From Holacanthus passer (Eukaryota > Chordata > Actinopteri > Pomacanthidae), in assembly GCA_025331565.1 (NCBI GenBank), contig JAFREQ010000014.1, forward strand, positions 13,876,001 through 13,940,000: DNA of 64,000 bases. Reading direction: 5' to 3'. The position numbers were made by a program, and so were the translations under genes. Under the pieces are notes generated by a model that made no database searches, was not told where the DNA came from, and saw only the letters and a list, made by a program, of their open reading frames with translations. Numbering within the stretch: position 1 is the first letter of the stretch; the number at the start of each line of letters is the position of its first letter. This document shows, piece by piece, positions 1 to 12,800 of this stretch.

Positions 1-693
1 AGAAAAATATATGAGGAGCCCGGAAGGACGGGGCCTGGAGGCAGAAAACTGAGTGAAGGAAAACACTTGAAAACACAATCCTTGTTTAAAAGTTGGTTTA
101 AAATCTTTCGCTCTTCAGCTTCACGCATTTTTATTTCCAGTGATTGTCACAACAATGGATGCATCGAACATGACAAAAGATGCTTTAACATGTATAGTGA
201 CTTGTTTGAAAAATGCAAACACATCAAAAAAAGAGTGACGATGTGAGTCTTCAACCATCCTCAAATGCTGTGTAACATAAATCGGAACCGAATCTGTCTT
301 TTTCATGCGTTTGCTTTCAACATTAACAAAACAACCAATGACTTAAGGCTATGTCTTAAATGAAGCTGTTAAGCAGTGAGAATGTGCTGACCAAGGAGCG
401 ACACAGAGCATCACTGACCCGTGACATAAATAATGGATCTATGTAAACCGAATATGCTCCCACAATGCAGTTCACCGGCTCTGCACAAGGAAACTCTTCA
501 GGGCATTTCCATTAACATCTGGTATAAATGAGGCTACGCTGGGTTGCAACCTTCATCTCATTACAATGTTGAAATATTTTTTCCCTTTTCCCTGATGGAT
601 GTATTTAAAAGGTTCTGTCCAATTAATAAAGTTGACATTAAACACAACCTTTGTTTCATTCATTATCATTGACACCAGTCCGTTCTTTTCCAG
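1..693 (+). other. chl1 intron (partial), upstream of Ig2b exon
   Basis: Non-coding. It ends in the acceptor 'ccgttcttttccag'. I see no exon that fits the Ig2 first half, so that exon lies left of the window. No recognised repeat. Confidence 0.7.
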
Positions 694-864
694 ATCTCCA
701 GCACATCGAGCAGGATGAGAGAGTTTCCATGGGCATCGACGGCAACCTGTACTTTTCTAACGCCATAAAGAACGACAGCCGTGAGGACTACTGCTGCTTC
801 GCCTCCTTCCCCAGAATACGCACCATCGTCCAGAAGACCGCCATGGCCGTCAAGATTAAGAGCT
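694..864 (+). CDS. chl1: chl1 exon: second half of Ig2
   Basis: Residues 1-57 of the fragment. It starts after 'ttttccag', completing a codon begun upstream, and ends at 'AGCT|gtaggt'. It reads 'LQHIEQDERVSM', 'GNLYFSNA' and 'DYCCFASFPRIRTIVQK'. The double cysteine and the RTIVQK strand are hallmarks of CHL1 Ig2. This is the first exon of the gene in the window. Confidence 0.92.
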
Positions 865-3800
865 GTAGGTCTACGACGTAGTTTGTGTCGCTTTAACCGA
901 AGCAGTTTATCATGACAGCAAAGACTGAGGAGTTAAAGTAGAAGAAATGAAAGAAATCAGTGCAGCCCATTTTTACTTTTTTTCAGAAGTCTGGAAAGAT
1001 GCATGTATTTTCTTTTATTTTTACTGTTACATTTAACGTGCATACCAGGAAGCAGGGCTTGTCTTGTCTTGTCATGTTTATGTTCCATGAAACTCTGTGT
1101 CTGTGAAGACAAACCATCACCGCCACCGCCGCCATTATTCTTACAGTATTTTGTTTTGGTTCCAGTGAATGGCGACAATGAATCTGCTGACAGCGGCGAT
1201 GCCAGTGAGTGATATTAACACATCAAAGCCTTTACAGCATAAATCAAAACACATTTTATATTATGTAAACAGGCAGCACAGTTAGTTTGCATGTTGCAAG
1301 AATCTGGAGATAACAGATTGACTATAAGGGTGTGTCAAGATTATGTGAGTGATTAAAATTATGCGAGTGACTGAGGGAGATTGTTTTGTTCTATCCTTAA
1401 GCCCCCCCAGCGAGAATCCCCAGCCTGCTACTGCCCTCTGGTGTTCAGTCAGAGAAGGTGCTGCTGAAGGGAGACACTCTGCAGCTGGAGTGTATACCAC
1501 AGGGATAGTATGTATACCTGCTGCATCATCACACCTGAAACCACATTATCTCTATCTCTTATCGTATTTATCTGCCATTACGGCTCATAAAATGTGTCTC
1601 ATGTCTTAGCCCCACTCCCAAGGTAAGATGGATGAAAATGGGAGACAAGCTGCCCCCACGGACCAAATTTAACAACTTTGGGAAGCTGTTGACCATATCT
1701 GCCGTGGAAGAGAGGGACGGTGGGAAATACATGTGCACAGCCAAGAACTCTGCTGGAGATGCCGTGCATTACTTTGATGTGATAGTGGAAGGTGGGTCAA
1801 CACCAGAAGATAATTATGCATGTGTTTGTGGGTGCATTTGTTTTGCTCTCAAAGAGAAAGCTGTCGACATGCGGGTGGCAGTTTGTTTTGACTCAGACCA
1901 ACACTGCTCTCCTTAACATCTCCCAGAGCCGCCAAAGTGGCTGACAGGGCCTCCTCAGGGCCAACTGACTGTGATTGGGTCTGATGTTCACATCAAGTGC
2001 TCGGTCAGTGGAAAACCGCAGCCAGACATAACATGGAGGAGGAACGGAGAATTGTTCAGAGGTGAGTGGGAATAATTCGAGCTGTGTTTTTTTGTGCATC
2101 TTTCGCCACCGGGCAGCAGGACAGAGCAGCTACACAACAACTTCAACCACACAGGCCTGAGTTCAAGTGGCTGATCCGCCAGGTGCTCTTCAAAGCTTGT
2201 GAGATGGACTTGAGTCCTTGACAGGGAAGGATTTGTATGTTTTCAGAATTTAGAATACAAACCACACTGACGTCAAGTAGGCCTATACTGGTACCGTTAA
2301 AAGTAATAGTACTCTTAACTGATTAAAGTACTTGATCGGAAATGAGGGAAAAAAGATTGTTTTGCAGTGTCTTGCTGCAGAAATGTCAGAGTATATCAAA
2401 CATTGGGACAATATGCACAAAGAAACTGCAGTTTTTCTTTCGATTATTTTACTTAAATTTGTTGCATATGTGTCAATATGTGTGTTATTTATAGTTATTG
2501 TTTTAAAAGGGTTCATTTCCAGTGAAGTTCAATGTTCAAAATTTACATTGAGCCTTATATTTACTGTTCATAAAGTTTTTGATCAACTGTCAAATTTCCT
2601 GCCTCAGTAACATGTCACTTGTGTCTTTATGTTAATTGTGTAAAAGGAACAACAATTTTCAGTATGGATTAATTTGGTGATTATTTTCTCCATTAACTGA
2701 TTAATCACTTGGTCTATAAAATGTGAGAAATAATGAAAAATGCCAAATTTTTTTCCCCCTAAAGCCCAAGTTGATGTCTTCGAAAATCTTTCTTTTTTTC
2801 CAACCAATAGCCCAAAACCCCAAAATATTCAGTTTACATTGTTATAAAATGGTGAAAAGCAGAATTTAAGAAACTGGAATCAGAGAGTTTTTGTCATTTT
2901 TGCTTGAAAAATGATTCAGACAATTAATGGATTATCAATTGTTGTCATTTTTCTGTCAATCGATTAATCAACTAATCGTTTCAGCTCGAAATTTTATCAG
3001 ATTTTTTAAACTTTCAAACTGAAAGTTGAAAGTGTCAGCCTAAAAAAAACATGCTGGTTTTGCTTTAGCGTTGTCCTCATGAAATGATTTTGATGTTGTG
3101 TTTTTACATCTGTGTGTTGCTGTCAGATGACCCACAGAACAACAGGCGAGTGTTCGACGACACCGTGATCCTCCATAACGCCCGACCAGAGGACACTGCC
3201 GTCTACCAGTGCGACGCCTCCAACACACATGGCAGCGTCCTGGCCAACGTTAACATCATGGTCATGAGTGAGTACAGCAGCACGACTTTAGCTCTGCACA
3301 GACAGCGGGGGACGGAGATGTTAGCTAATGAACAGAGTGGCCACTTTATCAGGTTCATCACAGCCTGGGAGATGTTGTGTAGTTTGTTTGCTCAGTAGCT
3401 TTTCACAGTTCTTTCAGATTTTTCAGGTTTGGAGGTTGTTCACTACAATCCGCTTCATTTGCTTTTTGGCGGACGGTAGCAGTAGTAGATGGAGGTCACC
3501 TGCGACTGTAAATAAAAAGAAATCACACCCACATTGCTCTAAAATTTTCCACCACTTCTGCTGCTTTATCCCATCTGTCTCAAGGTTTTACAACTTGAGC
3601 TCTGCACGTTGTACTAAGATGTTTGCTTCTTTTGATTTGCCTGTTGGCATGAATGAGGAAGTCTAACTGGATCGTCTATTTATGTTCTATTCTATCATTA
3701 TCACTTTATTCCCCCATAAGGAGCAGTTTTGGTGGATCAGTGTCCTGAGTCGTAGAACAGCTTGGCCAAACCTTCCTGAGGCTGAGTGCTTCTCCATAGC

Positions 3801-6800
3801 CTCGCCCAACTGGATTTTTTTCTTCAGTGCCTCCTGTGTCCATCAGTGGATTCTTAGTTTTCCTGCCATGACAGGCACCAATCACCTTCTGACCTCAGCT
3901 CCTACCAGCCACTTCCACAATGGTCCACTTGGACATGTCCCACGAGAATTTCTTATATGCCGTATAAGATAAAATAAGATAAAATATTCCTTTATTCGAC
4001 CCACAGTGGGGAAATTCACAGTGTACAGCAGCAAAGAGGATAGAAGCAGATAAATAGTAATAAACATTAAACAGAGAGGTTTAAAAAGTATTAACAAGTA
4101 TTGACAATTTAGCTGCCATTTAAGCATTAGCAATTGTACTAAAAGAAATACAATAATTATTAACACTTTAAACAGGATAATTTAGACGAGAACTTTTTAC
4201 AAATTTACATGAGAATAGATGAAATATGTGACCAGTATATTCACTATGGACAGGATATTGAATTGAGATAAGAAATGAGAGATTGCATAGTGAATTAAAA
4301 CTACCAAAACTACCTTGAACAAAAACCCCAGGAAGTCAGTCCCCTCTGAGATAATATAGCTTTTCGTTCATTTATTTCCAATAATCATATCAGCTCCAAA
4401 GCCATATTTGACCGTAGCTCAACCAGCTTGCATTAGAAACCATTAAGAACAGGAATATGGACTAAACAATGATATTAGTTTGTTTTTTAAAAATATATAT
4501 AATCCTCTAGACAAATGGAATAAACCTCATGTCACATTGTAGAGCAGGTTTATGTTCTATTACATAGCGCCATTGGCACTATTACAAATGTGATTTTGAA
4601 TCTTACTCTGGCACTGTCTGTCTATAAGAAATCTTATATCTCTTGTGTGATACAAGCAGCAGTGATGCTCATACCATCTGAATTATATTTGTGTTTTCAG
4701 TCGTCTGTTATTCAGCTTCCTGTGAAAAAATTCTCATGGGCAATAGCTTGACATTTGAGCACCTGTTACCTCTCCTCGCTTTCAGACTCGGCTCCTCGGA
4801 TACTGACAAAGGACCGCGAAGAGTACGCTGTAGTACTAGGAGGGGAAGTCGTCATGAACTGCACTGTTTTCAGCTCTCCACCAGCCACCATCCAATGGTA
4901 AGTGATCACCAGGGGGAGCAGGTATTAGTCTTGGGGATGTTTGTGAGTGAGAATTTTCACAGAACATTTTGACACGTATTGTTAAGAGGGAACTTCACAC
5001 CCTCATGTGTGATATGCTTTCTTCAGATAACTATGGGTTTTATTCATGCATTTACATCAGCGTGTTAGTGAGTTGGGTGCTGTTTGTACACGTCTGTGCT
5101 GTGGAGTGAGGAGAGAGATTTGTTCCCGAGGGCGAGCATATTGTTAAATTTAATGAGTTGTTCAGTGATGAAGGCGCTAAATATTAACCCAACAACCAGA
5201 GTCCAAAAAAAGTTGGGACACTGTGTAAAACATAAATAAAACAATGTGATAATTTGCTAATCCTTTGTGACATATACTCAATTGAAAACACTACAAAGAC
5301 AATATATTTAATGTTTTACTTTTTGTGAATGTCTGCTTATTCTGAATTTGATGGCAGCAACATGTTTCAAACAAGTTGGGACAGGAGCAACAAAAGACTG
5401 TGAAAGTTGTGGACTGATCCAAAAACACCTGTTTGGATCATTCCACAGGTAAACAGGTTGATTGGTAACAGGTGATAGTATCATGATTGGGTATGAAAGG
5501 TTCATCCTGGAAAGACTCAGTCCTTCACAAGCAAGGATGGAGAGAGGTTCACCGCTTTGTGAACACATGATTGTATAAAGGAGATTACTACATGGACTCA
5601 GGAACACTTTGCAAAACTCAGGAAACACAGCTCATTTGCAAATGATTGCATCCTGTTTTTATGTTTTACACTGTGTCCCAACATTTTTGGAATCAGGATT
5701 GTATGATTGGTGCATTCATGGACAGTCTAACCTTGCCACACTCAAGCTGAACCACAACCTGTCTGAACTTGGGAAAAAAAAAAAACTACATTGGAGGAAG
5801 CAAAGTTAACACAAGAAAAGTCATGTAGGGCGTGAGAGCGTGAGGTCTGCGTCAACCGCATGAGTCACACGCTCAATGCACAAGAGTCGGCGGCTCTGCT
5901 AAAGAATGAATCAGAGCACAAACAGTATCGCCACAGTGAGTCATGCTATTAATCCCACACTGCTTCAGGTGTCTGCATGACATTGTCTGATGCTGACATT
6001 TATGTCTGTTTAATGAGATAATCCTCTTCCGTCCCGTGAAATCGGGCTAATTAAATCCTATTAACCACCACTGCAGCTCCGCTACAGTCCTACAAAGAGG
6101 AAATGGGATTTCAGACGGTCGATGACACAAAACTCTTAACTTTACAAAGACCCTCATAATATTAGGATCGTTTTTCTGATTCTATTAGATGATGCCCCCA
6201 ACAACCGGATTACGATATAACTCAAACCTGGCTGATTCATCCAAAACTATGATTTGCACTTCTACTGTTGGATAAGTTGAGTCTAAAAGAGGTGAAAAAC
6301 GTTCTCTCCTAGGACCAAAGATGAGTCTCCAGAACCCATCGCGGGGGAACGTTTCTTTACTCTCCAGAACGGATCTCTGCGAATCACCAGTGCAGAAAAG
6401 AACGACAGTGGGAAATATGTGTGTGCTGCATTCAACACAGAGGGCAATTCGTCTGTCGCTGCCGTGCTGGATGTGAAAGGTATCTCAGCAACGTGATTAG
6501 TGTTGACTTTCTTAAGCAGGATTAGTACTAGTCACTGCACAGGATTATTCATTAAAGGCAAATGACAATGACAGTTTTCAAATGTTTCTATCTGCTTGGA
6601 TGAACCAGTGGGGGAAAAACTTTTTTTGTTCTTCAGGTGAACTGACCCTTTCAAAATAAGTCAGGGTGGTACTTTTGTGACTCAGTAAAAGGCTTAAAAC
6701 CACATAACACAAACAGCATTACGTCGTTTTGCATGGACTTTAATATCTGGAGTCCTTTTTATTTCTTTCCAACATGATAAGCTGTGATTGATCAAGCAGT

Positions 6801-9800
6801 TCAAGTAGCCTGTGTCCTTAGAAACATGCTTGTGCCAAAAAGCCAATAAATATCTCAGCATCTAGACTTTAAATCCATCCTTCATTGATGTTATTAAAAG
6901 ATGCAGCATAACTAATAATGAGGCGGAACGTATTTAGAAATATATTTTTCATTCATGAATGCAAATGACCGCGGAATTTATTGAGCAGTATCAAGACATT
7001 TTGATTCCTCGTTTCACAAATCAAAGAGCCAGTCAGTGCGAGAAAGGCTCATTTATTAAGTAAATAATTTGGCTCTGCTTCAAATATTCACATCTTATTT
7101 GCATGCAGGAATTATGAGTAATTTTTTTCTCTTCCTGCCTAACAAGACAAATATCATTATCTTTTAATCTTAACTGTTTAATGTATGTGCTTTTGTCCAT
7201 TTTTTTTATCTTTAGACCCTACAAAAATAGTAGCCCCACCTCAGGACACGCAGGTCGTCAGTGGGACCACAGCCCAGTTGATGTGCCGGGCCGAGCATGA
7301 TAAAAGCCTGCGGGGCTCCTTTGAGGTGGTGTGGAGGAAGGAGGAGATCCCACTTTCCTTTGAGGCAAATTCCAGGTAGGTGGCTGTGATAGTGTTTCCA
7401 TTAGTTTTAAGGTGTGTTTGTGTTTGACTTTGTTCTGTGTCTTTATCTCTACGTTAATGTTAAGGAAGAAAAAAATGAAAAATCCCCAAAGCTTTGTTCC
7501 TTATCCTGACCAGCAGAGGGTCAAAGGCAGGGGATTCTGCTGGTCTTTCAGGAAGGTTATAGTTTTCTTTTGCCTGGTTTTTAATTAGGTAGTTTGTTAT
7601 CTACAGAAATGCCACAGTTTTAGGAACATTTGTTAGAAAGTTTGGCCATAGCTCAAACTACTGCACACATAAACCATGGTGTCTATCACTATGTGCAATT
7701 TGATGCAGATCCAGGGACATAGATGAAAGACATTTTACCTATTATTAAAATCAATAACAAAGTAGAGGCTTGTGTCGAGATACTCTACCTGCTCACTGAT
7801 TGATTGAATTCCAGCTATGTACTGACTAATGTGCTCATATGTTCAGATACCTCGTGAACGACAGCATGCTGCAGATCATGAATGTGAACCTGAGTGATCA
7901 GGGAATATACACATGCATCGCTAGAACTGGTCTGGATGAGGACAACGCCACGGCACTGCTCACGATACTGGGTAAGAGGGTTTTGTAAATCATATAGCAT
8001 AGATTATCATTAATTACATGTTCTTTAAAATGACTGAATATAGACAATTAATGCAAAACAGGGTGTGGCAGATGTTTTGGTTTGACAGCCAGCGTTGTTT
8101 TGTGTTGCAGATGTTCCCGATGCTCCACAAAATGTAAAGATATCTGAACATACGAGTCCCAGGAACATCAGCCTGTCCTGGGTGCCCGGGAGTGATCACA
8201 ACAGCTCTGTAACAGGTAAATGTTCATGTAGACATCTGGAGATGTAAAAAGTCTGAGAGCGGTTATGGTGCTGAATAATGCAACAACACTTCCCCAGAGA
8301 TCACCAACAGTTGCTTGTTCACCATTGTGACTGTCAGTAGTGACACTTTACAGTTTACATAATGATGTAATTACTATAAAATTACACAGTAAAATAACAG
8401 TGAGTTTATTAGGCTTGTGGACTGTGGCCATCCCGAGGACACACCCAAATAAATATAATATAATTTAGTAGAATAGAATCGATTTCAACTTTATCGTCCA
8501 ACCAAAGCTTTACTCATCATAGAGACAATAAATAAATAATAGCATTGTGTAAACAGATAATAGCACATAAACAAATGGACCTGGCACTTCAGTAACTGCT
8601 GTGTTTATAAAAGATCCCTTAAAAATGGGATTGGAGTCGTTCTTTGCAAGTGAACTCAGTCACTGCACATCACTAAATGTTGTCTCCTCTTGTAATGAAC
8701 AGACTCTGCATCTGTGATCACTGCTGAGTTCTTTAACTTAATTCTTAAGCCATGGCTGCAAACAGCGAGCTGTGAAGTGCCGAGGATCATGGCAGGGAAG
8801 CTTGTGTCTCATTTGCGCTTCAAAAAAGGGACTCGTTTATTTTTGGAACTTACTGATGATGAGAATTTATATCAACTGATACACGTTTCCTCTTTTAATG
8901 TTTATTAGCTTTGATATGTGTCATGATCAGAAATGACACCAGACATGCCTGAAGAAGGTCCTTTGTAAGTTGAAATGTGAAGTTGTTGTATTTGTTTAAT
9001 TAAGCATCTTGGAACGAGAGACATCTGTGGACGACACGGTTTGGCTCAGCACCAGGTGGATGTGCGTAGAAATATTCATTTAATGTAATTAATTCACCAT
9101 TGAATTTGCCAAATTTTTGCCTGCCCTCTGTGATAAACCGTCAGCTGGGTTCTCTCAGGGAGTAGTTAACTGAGACTTTGGACACGTGTGAAGCAACCTC
9201 ATTTTCGACACGCTTACAGGTGCAGTGTTTCATAACTGAGCCCCAGGAACAAGGATGAAGCTGTGCATGAGTGGATTTTTGGCAAAAAAAGTAGTTGTAG
9301 TAGTTTAGTTAAACCTGAGAGCACTGACTTTTTTGGCCACTTGGGGGCAGTGGAAACACAACATTGACATTATCTTTTCAGAAGTGCAATCATGTAAGAT
9401 AAGATAAGATAAGATAAACCTTTATTCGTCCCACAGTGGGGAAATTTGCAACACCCGTCCTGATGTCTCTGCGTTGGCTACCAATTCAAACAAGAGCTGG
9501 TTTTAAAATCCTTCTTACGTATAAGGCTTTAAAAGGAGTTGCTTGCTCCCATAACTCCTTATAAAATTATTTCTCCATATGTTCCATCTCCTTTAATGCT
9601 GGTTACTGAACTCTTCCTTGATTTAATAAGAACTCTTTGGTGGTTGAACCTGTTCACCAAGCTTCACTTTTCTGGAATAATCTACCACTGCACATTCAGG
9701 ATGGAAGCTCTGTTAATATTTTTAAATCCAGGCTGAGAACATGTCTCTTGTCTGTTCCTTATGATCTCTCCTCATTTCATCAGCCCAAACCCAAATCAAA

Positions 9801-12800
9801 CAATGAATTAGCAGCGTTCAATGGGAGGATTCTGTAGCTCACACCTTGATGAGGATGCAAAAGCACTTTCATCAATGATGGTGCAGGTTTGAGAAATGAC
9901 ATAATTTGTCTGCAATTTGCTCTCTACAAAGTTTGAACAGACATGAGAGCAGTGACAATTCTCTCTTCTAACTCTCAGAAAGGAAGCAAATACACCTTTA
10001 TATCATGTTTAACACCATTAGTAGTGGACTGTGCCATGCAGTAAAGGCAGTGTAATGCTTCCTTTCTCAGCATGTGTGACCATTAGTTGTGTGGTGAGAA
10101 CTGACCGTGTTCGTTTGTCTCCTGTCTCCTCCACGAGCGCAGAGTTTATAGTGGAGTATGAGGAGAGTCAGTGGGAGCCCGGCAGGTGGAAGGAGCTACG
10201 CAAAGCTCCCGGTAACGAGGCGACGGTTGAGCTGGCGCTACACGGACACCTCAACTACCAGTTCAGAGTGTATGCCATTAATGGTGTTGGACCCGGACCC
10301 CCCAGTGAGCCCACTGAGAGATACAAAACACCCCCTGCTGGTGAGACTCGCTCCCTTTAATTAACATTTTCTTCTGAGCATTGTGACAGCATGCATAGTT
10401 TGTGCAGAGAGGGTCTGTGTGGAGAGGCCAGCTTTCGACTTTGACTTCGTAGCAATAGGGGATGTGGATATTTATGGGTTTCAGAAGCCCTTAAAGTACG
10501 AGCTCCAGCACATGTTGCAGCTTTAACCTTGGCATTTGAATATGTGTGTGTATGAAATGAGGATACTAGGATTTGTTTTAGTTGATAGAGATTTACATTT
10601 GAAAATATTAAGACGAACTCCTTCATGTCATTCTTTCATTTGAATATATTTGATTGTAAAATGTATCTTCACAGCTCCTGATAGGAACCCAGAAAACATC
10701 AAAATTCAAGGCCACCTTCCTCATCAAATGGACATTACCTGGGAGGTAAGAGAACAATCACATCCATCTAAAAGTCAGGTATGAACGCATTCGTCACAAA
10801 GTCATCAGTACACTGTTCTGTTGTAGCCGCTGTCGCCCGTCGAACACAACGGCCCAGGTCTGGAGTACAAGGTCAGCTACAGGAAACTGGGGGTTGAAGA
10901 TGTCTGGAGGGAGCACCTGGTCAAAAGACACTCGTTTGTCGTGAGGAACACGTCCACTTTTGTTCCCTATGAGATCAAAATCCAGAGCAGGAACAGTGAC
11001 GGCTGGGGCCCAGAACCTAAAGTTGTGACTGGTTACTCTGGAGAAGATGGTGAGTTATAGACTTATCTTCTCCTGTCTGTATTCGCGTCCTTAATACGTC
11101 TCATTCAGATATCTGTGTTTACATGCAACCCACTTCACATCAGTGCTGTTTCATTAAAACGCACCTCAAGGTTGATCTAACACATGTAGCTGTTGTTTTT
11201 CTTACCGTTTGTTTCTCTTCTTACTTACTGTGAACTTCTTGCTTTATCGTATCCCGCCCTGTCTTCAGTCGTCTTTTGGCATTGTCTGCGGGAAAATGTG
11301 TCAGGTTAAGTTCTTTTCTTTTTTCCTCTCGTCCGTGGTTTTAACCCCCTGCAAGTTTGCTGTAGTGACTTTTCCACCCCCCTGAAAAAAAAAAGAAAAA
11401 CTCCTTTGCTCAATCCAGCAGGTGGCAGATAACTTTTGTAGAGGAGCGGGCTGTCAAATTTCCACTTCTGTGTCAGAAGCTGTGGGAGATTTGACAGATC
11501 ACGACGCACTTTGTGCTTTAGACCCACTGATGTACGATGGCTGCTTCTCTCTCTCTAGTGTTTGCTTCTATCCTATCCTGCCACCAGTGTAGTAACATGT
11601 AGAGCAGAAATTACTGAGAGCATTTCATTGTGATCATGATTGGTGTGGTGTGTGTCCCTGCTGAAAGATGGAAAAAACAATGAAGCTGTCTCATTTAGAG
11701 TCCAGCTGAGTGTATTTGTGCACAATTATGCTGATCCACCGGCATCACTGTTTTAATTTACCACCTTCACCAGCAGCAGATGATTTCTCTACAGCCAAAA
11801 TCAAAATCTCTCTCTCTATATATTCTGTCTTTAAAAGCTCAGACCATCTAAATGGGCTGTTTATTCAGTTAATTTTCTTGTCTTCAAACACAGAATAATC
11901 GTGTTAAAGAGTCTCTGAAAGGTGGCCTGTTGTTTTCAGTACGTCTGCGTTCCTGACCTTCCTCTCTTGTGTTCTTCAGTCCCCTCGGCGGCTCCGCGGG
12001 ACGTAGCGGTGGAGGTGTTCAACACCACTGTTCTGAGAGTTAGCTGGACCCCGGCTCCACCTGCCACCGTCAGAGGTCATCTAGCCGGCTACGATGTGAG
12101 TTTCCACAGTCCTGCGGCACGATGTCTTTCAGACTGCTTGTATAAATGAAAACTTTCAAGGCAACAGAGGGACTCGAAAGAGCAATGAGTAATGTGTTGG
12201 TGCTTACATGAGACAGGTTCAAAGAGTTGGTTGGTAGATAATACTGGTGCAAAAAGATAATGAGCTGCGGTTGGCACAACTTTGTCGAAAGCAGAATAAT
12301 TGACCTTAACTTCAATATCATACCTCACATTTACTAGATCTTAAGCTGTTACTGTCTGACATAAAGTGCAATCAGTATTTTTTTCTATGAATGTTGGAAG
12401 GACAGCAGGGTATGAAGAGCTGCTGTATGTTGTATGCTGTTGTAATAAAAGTAGATTTGATTTGGAAGGCTAACTTGGAAGGTGAAAATCCTTGATCTGG
12501 ATGACCTGGAGGAAATAGAGCTTTACACATTTGCATTAGTCTCATTATTAGATAATACCTGTTTTATCCCTTTTCACTCGTCTATCATAAGTGTGTCATA
12601 ATCAAAGTCAGGAAAGACACACTACTCGTCTCCACTGTCTTTTATAAGTTCAACCAATACTGTGCAAACAAACATTGTAATGGGGCAATTGTTCATTATG
12701 TTTTGCAGTAGTTCTTTTTTTAGGTGCTTTATCCCACACTTCCCTGATATAAACACAGTGTTTTTTATAGCAAAACTTTCATGCTGGTGTGACTAATGCT

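Larger units (their letters stand above)
8216..10142 (+). other. chl1 intron inside FN3-1
   Basis: 1.9 kb. It holds a possible short retroposon tail ('TAGAATAGAATCGATTTCAA', about 8466-8600), a short copy of the 'CCCACAGTGGGG' repeat (9394-9450), and a degraded LINE end (9455-9775). Confidence 0.75.
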
